The notes: generated from the sequence alone by a model not told the origin. A stretch of 64,000 nucleotides of DNA from an uncultured Muribaculaceae bacterium (GCA_910588035.1 CAJUPY010000010.1:1-64000), one strand, 5' to 3'; numbered from the stretch's first letter, positions 44,101 to 53,186 are shown. Numbers and translations: made by a program.

Positions 44101-46766
44101 AGTTCGAGAATGCGGTGCTCGATCATTTTCCGGTCAGAGGAGACGAACATGTTCACGATCAGACAATCGCGGTCGGTGCCGATCAAGACTGTCCCTTTCT
44201 GAGATTTGAAGTCGATGTGTGGGCGTGGCGTCCACATCATTTCCTTTATAGGAAATTCTTTTAGTGAAGGATGATAGAGAATGACACCTCTCAATTTGAT
44301 CTGATCGGCGAGGGTGGTGTCGACGGGAGCTATCGCGATGTCGTAGCGTCCGGTGGGCAACGCCGACAGATCGACCGGAGAGGAAGGTGTCTCCATGGTG
44401 CGCTTCAAAACAACCGTGGTGTCATTGGTCAACACCGCACATGTGAGCGGAATATCAACGGGCCGGAGCATAGGGTCAACAACTTTCAGTCCGAGCGTGA
44501 CTTTTCCGTCGATGTCAAATGAACGATCTGATCCACTATTGATCGAGTAGGGTTTGCCGATAGAGAACGTTGCAGAGACCGACCGAGTCTCTCCGGCAGG
44601 AGATGTCACGTCAAATGAAGCTTTCAAGACGCCATGGGGCCATGGAGAGTCGTCGAGCACACTCTTGTCGAGTGTGACAGAGAATGATCCGTCTGATGTG
44701 GTTGAGGCGGTTGTGGTGTGGAACGAGGTGAAAGAACTGTAGAACCATGAACGGTTGTCGGCCGACTGTATGTTGGCTGTTACCCCGGCATCTGCAACGG
44801 GAAACCCTGAATATGTCATTGCCTCGCCCTTGATCGTGATCTCACCTTTGGTGGGGGTGTCGCGTTCGATCGATGTTATTTTCACCGCGAAAGTCGGCAG
44901 TTTGTAGTCGCTGACCATGAAAGTTTGTTCTCCGAGATATTTTTTACCCTCCAGAACGGTGATGTGGAAATATCCGGTGAGTCCAGTCTCGGGAAGTTGT
45001 GTTGAGCCATGTATGCGGCCGAAACCATCGGTCGTCAAGGTTACTGAATCAACTTTCTGATAGTTGGCGTCGCGCACTATCACGGCAATCTGTCTGTCAG
45101 ACACCGGCGATGACGATTTTGACGAAGTGTTGTAGATGACCGCGCTCCATTCGGCTTTGTCTCCAAGATGATAGACCGGCAGCGAAGTGAAAACAGTCGC
45201 TGACATCTTGTCACGTGCTGTCGGATATCTGTTGACATAGATGTCGTCAAGATAGTGGTCGGCACCTTTTGTGATTGTTATGATTGATCCTTTTCCGGTC
45301 AATGCGAAACCTTCTGAATTGGTCTTGACAGGTCGGGAGGCTGTCTTTTGCCACTCCTTTGAGGCTACCGAGGCACCTTCGACCGGGCGTCCGGTTATCG
45401 CATCCGAGACAAAGACCGCGGTTTTGTCGTCGCACTCTGATATCGCAGTGCCGAACATATCGCTCGCAACGAGGGTCGACAGATAGTTCCGCTCTTTTTT
45501 TATGTCTGTTGTCGACGGAACGACTGTAAACAATCCGTAGGTTGGAACGGTGAAATGTATCACTGTATCTGTTTCGAACGGTCCCTCGCGGTCAATCACA
45601 ATTTCGTGAGAGCCGATCAGTTGGCCGATTGTGTTTCTCGGGGCGATGGCTGTGTAAAGACCGACTGTCGTTTGTCGGTTGTTAGTGATGCTCACTTTTA
45701 CATCAAACTCTTTGCCAGGCACGACGTTTGACGGAAAACTGACCGAGACCGAGGGTTTTGTCAGCAATGCGGCAGCTTTGTCGACATCGGCTTCATAGAC
45801 AGAACCTTTGAAGCGGCTCTTGTAAGATGTCAGCAAGCCGAAGATCTTACGTTTCTGGTCGACCGTCAGATCATTGTTCACGATCGACAACAGGGCGATG
45901 GCCGATTGGGGAATGTCGATGTTCTGTTGATAGATATTTATTGCAGCATTGAAATAGTTGTCGAGATTATCGGTCTGAAGACCGTAGGAGATGTTGTCGT
46001 AGACCCATTTCAGACGGTTGACATCGGTGAAAATCGCCACGGCCGGACGATCGGCAGCATATTTTCCGAGCAAGCGGTATATCTCGATGCCGAACCGTGA
46101 TGTTCCGCTTTTCGCCGACACGTTTGCTGTCGTGAAGACGGTGTTGTTTAGCCACCGTGGCGTGATTCCCGACGGTCTCCCATTGACCGTTGTCACCAAC
46201 GAGAGCGATTTGTAGGCCACGAAATCAAACAGGGTGGGGTAGAACATCTCTGAATTTTTGTCAATGGCGATCACCGACAAATAGTCTTTTAACGGAACTT
46301 GTGAGAGGTCGGCATGATGTCCGGTGGCCGAAGCTGTAAGGCTGTCGACTACATGTCTGAACTGTTCACCTGACCATTCGCTGAAATCGGTTGGGAGAGG
46401 TAAGAGAGGTGACTTGCGTTCATCATATTTCCAGCGGTTGCGGCTATAGACCGATGCATAGATGTCAGCCTGGAGCAGCGACAAAAGTGCTTTGGCCGCA
46501 TTGTTGTCGATTTCAGCCGCGGTTTCTCTGATCTTGGCGAGGCTTTTTGACAGAGACTTGTCGCTGATCTCACTTTCGGCGAGTGTGTAGTTCATCAGAT
46601 TTCTGACAATCGATTGACCGTCATTTGATTTGATTGCCTTCTGGAGCTCTTTCTCGCTCGTTTCCGAAACTTTTTTCGGATAAGCGAAATCGGGTTTTTC
46701 GGCTCGTGCGGTCAGAAAGAATGCCAGCAGTATCACGGAGAGTGCCGTCAGACGCTGTAGTTTCAT
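41175..46766 (-). CDS. Very large alpha-2-macroglobulin family protein, thioester motif absent
   Basis: 1863 aa, exported (signal peptide LTALSVILLAFFLTARA). It shows bacterial alpha-2-macroglobulin architecture: helical N-terminus, several MG beta domains (for example VFVSDAITGRPVEGASV, then GYFHITVLEGKKYL), a bait-like charged segment (about residues 1055-1090) and a terpenoid-cyclase-like helical domain (about 1340-1650). Where thioester forms carry CxEQ, this one reads LQFCQNAVWEVV, so covalent trapping is unlikely. The family is thought to protect the periplasm from proteases or to work with wall synthases. It follows the ECF sigma locus, which suggests stress control. Confidence 0.87.
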   Translation of the reverse strand: MKLQRLTALSVILLAFFLTARAEKPDFAYPKKVSETSEKELQKAIKSNDGQSIVRNLMNYTLAESEISDKSLSKSLAKIRETAAEIDNNAAKALLSLLQADIYASVYSRNRWKYDERKSPLLPLPTDFSEWSGEQFRHVVDSLTASATGHHADLSQVPLKDYLSVIAIDKNSEMFYPTLFDFVAYKSLSLVTTVNGRPSGITPRWLNNTVFTTANVSAKSGTSRFGIEIYRLLGKYAADRPAVAIFTDVNRLKWVYDNISYGLQTDNLDNYFNAAINIYQQNIDIPQSAIALLSIVNNDLTVDQKRKIFGLLTSYKSRFKGSVYEADVDKAAALLTKPSVSVSFPSNVVPGKEFDVKVSITNNRQTTVGLYTAIAPRNTIGQLIGSHEIVIDREGPFETDTVIHFTVPTYGLFTVVPSTTDIKKERNYLSTLVASDMFGTAISECDDKTAVFVSDAITGRPVEGASVASKEWQKTASRPVKTNSEGFALTGKGSIITITKGADHYLDDIYVNRYPTARDKMSATVFTSLPVYHLGDKAEWSAVIYNTSSKSSSPVSDRQIAVIVRDANYQKVDSVTLTTDGFGRIHGSTQLPETGLTGYFHITVLEGKKYLGEQTFMVSDYKLPTFAVKITSIERDTPTKGEITIKGEAMTYSGFPVADAGVTANIQSADNRSWFYSSFTSFHTTTASTTSDGSFSVTLDKSVLDDSPWPHGVLKASFDVTSPAGETRSVSATFSIGKPYSINSGSDRSFDIDGKVTLGLKVVDPMLRPVDIPLTCAVLTNDTTVVLKRTMETPSSPVDLSALPTGRYDIAIAPVDTTLADQIKLRGVILYHPSLKEFPIKEMMWTPRPHIDFKSQKGTVLIGTDRDCLIVNMFVSSDRKMIEHRILELKRGLSKIDLTLPDSVTTASIDLVSVNNLQNVTTRISVTTPAAREKLNFSIGSFRNKVTPNETETWTFTTRYPAGNGIRSAVMLNMFSQSINDILQHSAPSFRLTGNYGVGLNTSNFGSRNNHISGKWVNVPQFNQMPSFELYGLNWTGGGNLRIRGLNYHSATTLSEDVVVEEMAYDLAAPVMMKAAANGTLGEAKVESEAVADSEEADAGSAAPSPRSDKPEYRPSEIPLAIFQPMLTTDDSGNLTFSFTYPDASTTWLLNATAYDANMHNASLSRSVIASHPLMVQGNIPRFLRQNDTAVIQATVMNNTDNAVDSVITRFEVNDMNDNTPLVMAEDTLSLAPKSSKVIAVKLTVPSNASSLAVKVKASTDSHSDGELSAIAVMPASERVIETYPFFMSPDTTSLSLEVPVGEHSDVTLQFCQNAVWEVVTALPGLVADRNFTTANEAAAAIFSAAVADGIIKSNPEIGNALKTWLMSDRSDSTLVSMLQRNADLKVALLNATPWVVDAMNDTQRMTRLALLFDRKEIDQTYAAAIQVLGRLQRNGGGWAWTDYGDEASEWATENVLLMNGLLDRLGFLPKNSRLNSMTANAIKYLDIQVAKRKNSRGHARPDMLYTYLRTLYPGLRQPTAAARVSANTVQEIISSWKSFPLGSKAIAAQILEANGYHSTALTILRSLDEFATSTPERGMWWDNLDSSSWWTPGAVATTSLILDAYACCERKSPAIDKIRQWLILEKSRQNWGSSTTTSMAIASILSTGTRWTASESPRCIVRVNNEIIEPDNFERISSYMRADISTVNHGNINVTVDKVSDTPAYGAVYTSSDRTMSLVEQASVDGLSISKRFLVRRLTPQGESWEETNTFAVGDVVKTMLTVKADVEMSYVAIIDNRPACLEPVNQLPARIFSQNLCFYRETLNDHSSIFINYLPKGTYILEQEFTVTQNGVFSSGLATIQSQYAPQYTAHSSGMTLESRH

Positions 46767-46812
46767 AATTATATGTGGTTAATAGTTGATTTGAAAGCTT
46801 TTTAATTGAGAC

Positions 46813-46835
46813 GGGGCGGAATCAAATTCCGCCCC
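46813..46835. terminator. GC-rich hairpin between the Spy-like and alpha-2-macroglobulin genes
   Basis: GGGGCGGAAT (46813-46822)/ATTCCGCCCC (46826-46835) with a 3-base loop. There is no U-tract on the minus strand, so it may be an attenuator or processing site that lowers macroglobulin expression relative to the upstream genes. Confidence 0.5.
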
Positions 46836-46872
46836 TGCATATACAAGAAAATGTCAGATATGTCAGAAATGT

Positions 46873-47367
46873 TCACTGGTGGCGTTCGCGTCCGCGCTCC
46901 ATTCTCAACCGCTGCTGGTGTTGCATCAGGTCGCGGCTGAAGTTGCGTTCTGCCGACTTGAGCATGAACAGCTGCTTGTTTGTCAGAATGGTCTTGAATT
47001 GATCGGCATATGATTTCTCTATCTCACCCTCTTTTATCTTGAGATCGAAAAGTGCCTCGGTGGCTTTTTCATATTCAAGGTCTGTCACATCTTCAGGCGA
47101 TTCGGCTATGCGCCGTTCGAGTTCCCTGGTTTCTGAGTTCAGCTTTGTTGTCTCGTCTTCCATTTCATCGTAGAGCTTGAAAAACGGTTTTTGCTGATCT
47201 TTTGTCAGCTCGAGTTCATGGGTAAGAAACCGGTGTTTGTAGTCGCGCAGTTCTTTCAGAAGAGCTTGTCGGCGCAGGTCTTCTCCCTCTTTTTCAATCT
47301 CGGCCGACAAGTTGAATGAAGAACTGATAAACAGAACCAAAGAAATCAGAATAGACAATCTGTTCAT
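46873..47367 (-). CDS. Spy/CpxP-like LTxxQ periplasmic protein
   Basis: 164 aa. A signal peptide (LSILISLVLFISSSFNLSA) is followed by a highly charged, helical protein with two LTxxQ-type motifs (LTKDQQKPFF at about 54 and LTNKQLFMLK at about 127), the sign of the Spy/CpxP chaperone and stress-sensor family. It is downstream of an ECF sigma and its presumed anti-sigma, so it probably senses or buffers envelope stress. The Arg/His-rich C-terminus (RMERGRERHQ) is notable. Confidence 0.75.
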   Translation of the reverse strand: MNRLSILISLVLFISSSFNLSAEIEKEGEDLRRQALLKELRDYKHRFLTHELELTKDQQKPFFKLYDEMEDETTKLNSETRELERRIAESPEDVTDLEYEKATEALFDLKIKEGEIEKSYADQFKTILTNKQLFMLKSAERNFSRDLMQHQQRLRMERGRERHQ

Positions 47368-47379
47368 GACGCTATTGTT

Positions 47380-47808
47380 TTAGGGGAGTAATGTTTCTGG
47401 TGTCTCAAATGTGGTGTCAGTGACGAAAAGATCATCGGCCGAATAACCCTCGTTGAGCATGTCTTCTATGATCTCATAGTCGTCGACATCATAGATGATT
47501 TCGGGTTCCATCGTGTCGTTGCCGAGGGTGGCCGTAAGGGTGGGATAGCTCTCGATGTTCAGACCGTTCTGATTGCCTCTCATGATCGAGAACATCTCCA
47601 TCATGCAGTAAATGCCTGCAAACATGGCTGCCAGATAGACATATGGCCTGACTTTAAGCCAGAATGTCTTGCGCGGTGTGTGCTCTGCTTCGGGCAGATC
47701 AGGCAGCATGGCCTGCATTCGTGTGGCGAAGCTTTCGAAATAGCCCTCGGGAACCGTCATTCCGTCACGACGACCGATTTTGTCTAATATTTCGTTTTGG
47801 TCACTCAT
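47380..47808 (-). CDS. Single-span membrane protein, probable anti-sigma factor
   Basis: 142 aa. A cytoplasmic N-terminal part contains RRDGMTVPEGYFESFATRMQ, a VPEGYF motif common in proteins next to Bacteroidota ECF sigma genes. One membrane helix (PYVYLAAMFAGIYCMMEMFS, about 73-92) is followed by an acidic tail (DVDDYEIIEDMLNEG). The start at 47808 (MSDQNEILDK) is preferred to an ATG 57 bases upstream, since the earlier residues overlap the intergenic region. The position just after the sigma gene suggests it binds and inhibits it; this is inference. Confidence 0.65.
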   Translation of the reverse strand: MSDQNEILDKIGRRDGMTVPEGYFESFATRMQAMLPDLPEAEHTPRKTFWLKVRPYVYLAAMFAGIYCMMEMFSIMRGNQNGLNIESYPTLTATLGNDTMEPEIIYDVDDYEIIEDMLNEGYSADDLFVTDTTFETPETLLP

Positions 47809-47870
47809 TATAATATATCGTTGTTTTTGAAACCTTCTTGTCTGTTTTGACTCCACGCGCCCCAAATGGT

Positions 47871-48434
47871 TTAATTCGCGTTTTTGAAATATTGTTCTAT
47901 TTTTTTTACCGCGAGATGATATGATGTCTTCAAGGCTCCGACGGTCGTTCCGAGAATCTCCGACATCTGCTCATATTTCATTTCGTCGTAATATTTCATG
48001 TTGAAGACAATGCGCTGTTTTTCGGGGAGCCTGGCAACCGCTTTTCTGAGGTTCAGGGCCAGCTCGTCGCCGTCGATATAGTGGTCGGCCTCGATCATGT
48101 TGGTGAGCATCGACGCTTCGTCGTCGATCGACACATTCGATCGTCTGCGCTCTTTTGCCAGAAAAGTGATGCTTTCGTTCAGAGCGATCTTGTAGAGCCA
48201 CGTCGACAGCTTAGCCTCGCCGCGGAAACTCTCGATCGATGTCCAAGCTTTGAGAAATGTGTTCTGGAGCAGGTCGTTGGCATCGTCGTGGTTCTCAACC
48301 ATGCGCCTTATTTGCCAATAGAGAGGTTCACCATAGAGTTTTATGACGTCGGAAAACGCATCGCGACACGTTGCCCGGTCACGCAACCGCGCGATCAGTT
48401 CAGGATTGTCTGTGGGTATCGGTGCATTCATCAC
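47871..48434 (-). CDS. RNA polymerase ECF sigma factor (RpoE/sigma-70 family)
   Basis: 187 aa. Region 2 (about 24-95: YWQIRRMVENHDDANDLLQNTFLKAW, then RGEAKLSTWLYKIALNES) and region 4 (about 128-180: LPEKQRIVFNMKYYDEMKYEQM, then LGTTVGALKTSYHLAVKKI) are clear. It directs RNA polymerase to stress or envelope promoters. It heads a leftward operon with a probable anti-sigma and a Spy-like protein, and the macroglobulin gene follows. Confidence 0.93.
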   Translation of the reverse strand: MMNAPIPTDNPELIARLRDRATCRDAFSDVIKLYGEPLYWQIRRMVENHDDANDLLQNTFLKAWTSIESFRGEAKLSTWLYKIALNESITFLAKERRRSNVSIDDEASMLTNMIEADHYIDGDELALNLRKAVARLPEKQRIVFNMKYYDEMKYEQMSEILGTTVGALKTSYHLAVKKIEQYFKNAN

Positions 48435-48462
48435 GTCGGGTGTTTTTGTTTGATAAACGAAT

Positions 48463-48494
48463 CAAATTTAGTCATTATTTTTTATTAAAATCAA
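48463..48494 (-). promoter_or_regulatory. Promoter of the ECF sigma operon
   Basis: On the minus strand, TTG (48494-48492) and TAAATTTG (48470-48463), spacer 21, about 30 bases before the ATG. No second copy suggestive of autoregulation was found. Confidence 0.5.
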
Positions 48495-48627
48495 TCTTGA
48501 TGACGCTTTTTAAATTTTTTTATTAAAAAAGTTACCACGTCACCCGTTACCACGCTACGGACAGCGGCGACGTTTAACGAAATAATATATAAAAGATGTA
48601 TAAAAATCATAAAAACGGAATCAAGTG

Positions 48628-48658
48628 TTGTCACTACGCGAAACTATTAGTAAATTTG
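48628..48658 (+). promoter_or_regulatory. Promoter of the TonB-dependent receptor and lipoprotein genes
   Basis: TTG (48628-48630) and TAAATTTG followed by C (48651-48658), spacer 20, about 40 bases before the ATG. Confidence 0.6.
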
Positions 48659-48698
48659 CAGATTGTTTGACTAAACCGATTGTTCACAGACGACTGTA

Positions 48699-50936
48699 AT
48701 GAGATTTCTCAAGACGACAATTTCAGCATCGATGGTTGCACTGTCATTGAGCATGGCTCGTGGCGAGACATCTCCTGTTCAGTGGAGCGACTCGACCATG
48801 GTGCTCGATGAGGTGTCGGTGACTGCTATTAAAAATGGCGGGTCTCCGCTGTCTGTGCCGGGCTCGGTCACTACGGTCAGCCAGGCGCAGATTGAGCGGC
48901 TCGACATAGTGAACATCAAGCAGGCGACTTCGCTGGTCCCTAATTTCTATATCCCCGACTATGGCTCGAGAATGACTTCGTCGATCTATGTCCGTGGCCT
49001 CGGAGCGCGGATAGACCAGCCTGTCGTGGGGCTGAACGTCGACAATGTTCCGTTTCTCAATAAAGACAATTATGACTTCGACATGGCCGATATCCAGCGC
49101 ATCGAGGTTTATCGCGGTCCGCAGAGCACTCTGTATGGGCGCAACACGATGGCCGGTCTGGTAAGTGTCTACACCCTGTCGCCGCTCTCTTATCAGGGGC
49201 TGAGGCTCATGGGGCAGATCGGAACCAACACGAGTTTCAACGGAAATATCGGTTATTATTTCAAACTGAAACCCGGTCTTGGAATGTCGGTGACTCTTTC
49301 GTCAGTGAAAACCGACGGTTTTTTCCGTAATGGGTTCAATGGCTCAAAAACCGGAAAGGAGGAGAGCTGCGGACTGCGTTGGAAAACCGTCTGGAGACTA
49401 TCGGATGTGTTGACGGCCGAGAATACGGCATCGGTCAATTTCAACAAGCAGTCGGGCTATGCATATCAATCGCTCGAGACCGGTGAGATCAATTATAATG
49501 ACACCTGTTACTATGAACGTACCGGCATTGCCGACGGTCTGACATTGAATTGGACGTTGCCGGGTGTGACTCTTTCGTCGATCTCAAGTTTCCAATACAT
49601 CAACGACGATGTGACCCTCGATCAGGATTTCCTGCCTCAGAGTTATTTCACGCTTTCTCAAAGACGCCATGAGTGGGCGTTTACTCAAGATTTTATCGCC
49701 AAGGGAAAAAAACGCGGCTATGGTTGGCTTGCCGGGGCGTTCATGTTCTATAAGCGCACCAACATGTCGGCTCCGGTGACTTTTAAAGACGACGGCATTA
49801 GACATTTGATCGAGAACAACGCCAATCAGCCGGGTTCGAAATACCCGATAAGGTGGAACGACCGCAGTTTTGTGCTGAACAGTGATTTCATGCAGCCTGT
49901 CTACGGACTGGCGGTCTATCATCGCAGCTCGCTTGAGCTCGGGCGGTTGTCATTGAGCGCGGATATACGTCTTGACTATGAGCATGTCGGTCTTGACTAT
50001 CACAATTACACATCGACTTCGGCAACAATGTGGGACACGACCGTTGATCCGGAGAGACCATATCAGCATATCCAGGTAGACATCGACGAGCGTGAGCGGT
50101 TGAACCGTTCTTTCACCGAATTGACGCCCAAATTGATGGCAGAGTATGACTTCGGCGACATCTCGACATATGTTTCGGTTGCCAAAGGCTATAAGGCCGG
50201 AGGGTACAATACGCAGATGTTTTCTGATGTGCTGCAGCAGAAGCTGATGGGCAAGTTCGGCATCTCCGAGACATATCCTGTCAAGGATATAATAACCTAC
50301 AAGCCTGAAAAAAGCTGGAACTATGAGGCCGGGGTCCATTTCAGATTCCCTCGGTTGAATATGTCTGGGTCGGCCGCGCTGTTCTATATCGATTGTCTCG
50401 ACCAACAATTGACAATGTTCCCGGCGGGGAACACGACCGGGCGCATAATGGCAAATGCCGGCAAGACCCGAAGCTACGGAGCGGAGCTGTCGTTGCGCTG
50501 GACTCCGGTAGACAGGCTGGCACTTTACGGAGCATATGGATTTACCAACGCCCGTTTTGTCGAGTTTGGCGACGGACGGGATGACTTCAGTGGAAACCGG
50601 GTGCCTTACGCGCCACAAAACACAATGTATGTGTCTGGAGAATACACCTTTGATTTCAAACGCAGCGAGTGGATGAGATCGCTGTCAATACATGTCGGTG
50701 CGCGCGGTGTGGGTTCTATATATTGGAATGAGGCGAACACTGTCAGACAGCCGTTCTATGTCTTGACCGACGCCTCGCTCACGCTTGAGATAGCACGGTT
50801 CATTGACGCGGAGATCAAGGCGGAGAATCTTCTTGATGCCGGTTACGACGTGTTCTATTTCAAATCGGTCGGCAACGAGTTTGTTCAGCGTGGCTTGCCC
50901 CGCCGTTTCTACGGAACACTAAGATTTATATTTTAA
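48699..50936 (+). CDS. TonB-dependent outer-membrane receptor
   Basis: 745 aa. A signal peptide (about 1-22) is followed by a TonB-box-like segment with MVLDEVSVTAIK. The plug domain (about 45-160) shows SIYVRGLGARIDQPVVGLNV and RIEVYRGPQSTLYGRNTM, and the beta-barrel ends in RFYGTLRFIF. It lacks the N-terminal CarboxypepD_reg domain of the other receptor at 21624-24038, so it resembles siderophore/vitamin-type receptors. The ligand is unknown. It is followed 27 bases later by a lipoprotein gene that may belong to the same uptake system. Confidence 0.9.
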   Translation: MRFLKTTISASMVALSLSMARGETSPVQWSDSTMVLDEVSVTAIKNGGSPLSVPGSVTTVSQAQIERLDIVNIKQATSLVPNFYIPDYGSRMTSSIYVRGLGARIDQPVVGLNVDNVPFLNKDNYDFDMADIQRIEVYRGPQSTLYGRNTMAGLVSVYTLSPLSYQGLRLMGQIGTNTSFNGNIGYYFKLKPGLGMSVTLSSVKTDGFFRNGFNGSKTGKEESCGLRWKTVWRLSDVLTAENTASVNFNKQSGYAYQSLETGEINYNDTCYYERTGIADGLTLNWTLPGVTLSSISSFQYINDDVTLDQDFLPQSYFTLSQRRHEWAFTQDFIAKGKKRGYGWLAGAFMFYKRTNMSAPVTFKDDGIRHLIENNANQPGSKYPIRWNDRSFVLNSDFMQPVYGLAVYHRSSLELGRLSLSADIRLDYEHVGLDYHNYTSTSATMWDTTVDPERPYQHIQVDIDERERLNRSFTELTPKLMAEYDFGDISTYVSVAKGYKAGGYNTQMFSDVLQQKLMGKFGISETYPVKDIITYKPEKSWNYEAGVHFRFPRLNMSGSAALFYIDCLDQQLTMFPAGNTTGRIMANAGKTRSYGAELSLRWTPVDRLALYGAYGFTNARFVEFGDGRDDFSGNRVPYAPQNTMYVSGEYTFDFKRSEWMRSLSIHVGARGVGSIYWNEANTVRQPFYVLTDASLTLEIARFIDAEIKAENLLDAGYDVFYFKSVGNEFVQRGLPRRFYGTLRFIF

Positions 50937-50963
50937 AAACAAACAATAAACATCAGACAATTT

Positions 50964-51884
50964 ATGAAAATCCTGAATTATCTATTTGCAGCTGTTCTCG
51001 CCATCGCATTCAGCTCATGCCTGAGCAGCAATGACAAACTTATCACCACCACCGCCTTCACTTCGGGTCAGAACGGCAGCTTTGTCGAGGATCTTGAGAA
51101 GGGAACGAGCCGTCTAATCGGAACCGGAGGTGCTTATAACCTTGAGATCAATTATACCGAATCGACTGTCAACATCTCGGTGAGCGGACTTCAACTTATT
51201 CCCGGTGGATCAAGCTATTCTTTCGACATCAAAGATCAGAAGTTCACTTTTGATCAGACCGGTTCGATTCTGGTGAACATTCCCAACTACATCGATACCA
51301 GAACCAATGTAGTCATAAATAATTTCAGCATGCGTTTCCTCGACCGTCAGGTTGTGCTCGGCTCCTCTTCAGTGGCCAATCCGGCATGGGCGATCTCGTT
51401 TGAGGTCAATCAGAGATTCAAGGTCAATGTGGTTCAATACACCACCTACTATTTCGGAAAATCTGACGTGACTATTATCGCAACCGGCGAGAAATCGGAG
51501 ACAACCGAGGCTTTCTACTGCCTCGCTCTTGACTCACAGTCAGTTGATACCGACAAAAACATGGTGACAGGACGTCTTTACATGTATAACGCGCAGTTTG
51601 CTTCAAATATGCCCAAGATGAACATGGTCATCAAGGATATCCCGGTCAAGGTGACCTCGGAAGGTCTTGTGTTTGATTCTGCCTCGCTCAAACTCTATGT
51701 CAATGAAAACACCGAGCAGCCCGACTATGGCGTGACCGACTTCTATGGCGTGGTTGATTTTGACGCGAAGCCCGACTCTGAAAACAACATGCACAACCTT
51801 GACATCACCTTCACATGTGCAAACCGTTTCCTTGTCAGACTTGACCTCGGATTTATCTACAAAGTAGGAACAAGCCACATTTGA
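50964..51884 (+). CDS. Lipoprotein of unknown function paired with the receptor
   Basis: 306 aa. It has a lipoprotein signal peptide with lipobox FSSC (Cys about 19), then a beta-strand-rich protein with repeated segments of the kind GGAYNLEINYTESTVNISVS and a C-terminal LRLD-like strand pattern. No family recognised. It lies right after the TonB-dependent receptor and before a strong terminator, so it is probably an accessory binding lipoprotein for that receptor. This is inference. Confidence 0.7.
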   Translation: MKILNYLFAAVLAIAFSSCLSSNDKLITTTAFTSGQNGSFVEDLEKGTSRLIGTGGAYNLEINYTESTVNISVSGLQLIPGGSSYSFDIKDQKFTFDQTGSILVNIPNYIDTRTNVVINNFSMRFLDRQVVLGSSSVANPAWAISFEVNQRFKVNVVQYTTYYFGKSDVTIIATGEKSETTEAFYCLALDSQSVDTDKNMVTGRLYMYNAQFASNMPKMNMVIKDIPVKVTSEGLVFDSASLKLYVNENTEQPDYGVTDFYGVVDFDAKPDSENNMHNLDITFTCANRFLVRLDLGFIYKVGTSHI

Positions 51885-51916
51885 AATCAAACCGCATCAA
51901 CGCGGAAAGAGTCTTG

Positions 51917-51952
51917 GAGAGCTGTGTCATAACGACACGGCTCTCTTTCTTT
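51917..51952 (+). terminator. Terminator after the lipoprotein gene
   Basis: Stem GAGAGCTGTGTC (51917-51928)/GACACGGCTCTC (51934-51945) with one G-U pair, then TTTCTTT. Confidence 0.8.
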
Positions 51953-51995
51953 CCGGCGACCGTTACAATGTTGAAAAATAATTGCAGGTAAATGG

Positions 51996-52162
51996 TTTGT
52001 CACACGAAAAAATTTGTATATTTGCAAACGAAAAATTGGCCGTCAGCATGAAATTGAATCATGTCGACGGGTTAATTATTTGAGTGTTAACCTGTAACCG
52101 TGATTTTACGGCTCCGTCCGTCGGAGCCTCCATGATAAGAAAACCGATATATTTGTTATAAT
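51996..52162 (+). promoter_or_regulatory. Promoter and leader of the nuo/atp cluster
   Basis: TTTG (51996-51999) and TATATTTG followed by C (52017-52024); the spacer of 17 is short. A leader of about 130 nt follows and contains the hairpin GGCTCCG/CGGAGCC (52110-52128). It is the only clear promoter seen for the whole 12-kb nuo/atp run. Confidence 0.5.
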
Positions 52163-52543
52163 ATGCTATCATTAGACATTTTTGGAATTCAAAACAATGC
52201 ACTCATGGCGATTGTCGCTCTCTTGACCGGAGTGGCGCTTGTCGCCCTTGCGTTGTGGCTCGCCGGTCTGATTTCGCCTCGTTCATTCAACCCGCAGAAG
52301 GGTGAGGCTTATGAGTGCGGTATCCCGACCCGCGGCATCTCGATGTCCCGTTTTCATGTGGGTTACTATCTTTTTGCTATTCTTTTTCTGATGTTCGATG
52401 TTGAGACAGTCTTTCTGTTCCCGTGGGCAGTACGCGTCAAGGAACTCGGTGGCGCCGGTCTCATCAGCATCGCGATTTTCTTCGGAATCTTAGTGCTGGG
52501 CCTCGTTTATGCCTGGCGGAAAGGAGCTTTGGAATGGAAGTGA
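52163..52543 (+). CDS. nuoA: NADH-quinone oxidoreductase subunit A
   Basis: 126 aa inner-membrane subunit with three helices. Conserved EAYECGIP (quinone-channel loop with Cys) and FDVETVFLFPW are present. First gene of the cluster; its end overlaps nuoB by 10 bases. Confidence 0.95.
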   Translation: MLSLDIFGIQNNALMAIVALLTGVALVALALWLAGLISPRSFNPQKGEAYECGIPTRGISMSRFHVGYYLFAILFLMFDVETVFLFPWAVRVKELGGAGLISIAIFFGILVLGLVYAWRKGALEWK

Positions 52544-53148
52544 AAGATCAGGTTACGACCAAAAGCATGCCTTATGAGGCATGGAAAGACAATGAATATA
52601 TCGAGAAACTCGTTCAGGAGCTTCGTGACAGCGGAACCAATGTGCTTGTCGGAAGCCTTGACAAACTGATCAACTGGGGGCGGTCTAACTCAATCTGGCC
52701 ACTTACCTTCGCCACCAGTTGCTGCGGCATTGAATTTGTGTCGCTCGGCGCAGCCCGTTTCGACATGGCGCGTTTTGGCTGGGAAGTTGCCCGTGCCTCA
52801 CCCCGTCAGGCCGATTTCATGATGGTTGCCGGCACGATTGTCAACCGCATGGTTCCGGTTTTCCGTCGCCTTTATGATCAGCTCGCTGAACCAAAATATG
52901 TGATTGCATGTGGTTCATGCGCGATCTCGGGCGGCCCGTTCCGCAAATCATATCATGTCGCCAAAGGCATCGAGGATATTGTGCCTGTCGACGTTTTCGT
53001 TCCCGGCTGTCCTCCGCGTCCCGAAGCGATGATCTACGGAATCATGCAGCTCTCCCGCAAAATAAAAGTTGAGCGTTTCTTCGGCGGAGTCAACCGTCAG
53101 GAAAGCCGTGAGGAATTTCTCGCTCAACACCCTATCACAGAAGAATGA
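52534..53148 (+). CDS. nuoB: NADH-quinone oxidoreductase subunit B
   Basis: 204 aa. It binds the terminal N2 [4Fe-4S] cluster near the quinone site. The four ligands are visible: the CC pair in ATSCCGIEFVSL, GSCAISGG and VPGCPPRPEA. The ATG at 52534 (MEVKDQVTTKSM) is chosen; upstream in-frame sequence is a shadow of nuoA. Confidence 0.95.
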   Translation: MEVKDQVTTKSMPYEAWKDNEYIEKLVQELRDSGTNVLVGSLDKLINWGRSNSIWPLTFATSCCGIEFVSLGAARFDMARFGWEVARASPRQADFMMVAGTIVNRMVPVFRRLYDQLAEPKYVIACGSCAISGGPFRKSYHVAKGIEDIVPVDVFVPGCPPRPEAMIYGIMQLSRKIKVERFFGGVNRQESREEFLAQHPITEE

Positions 53149-53186
53149 TATTTTAAAAGTTAACAATCACGTCACAACCACATAAT

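Noticed and set aside
41175..46766. Thioester (CxEQ) site in the macroglobulin
   Set aside because: The expected place reads FCQNAVW without the Glu-Gln; the lone Cys is not enough.
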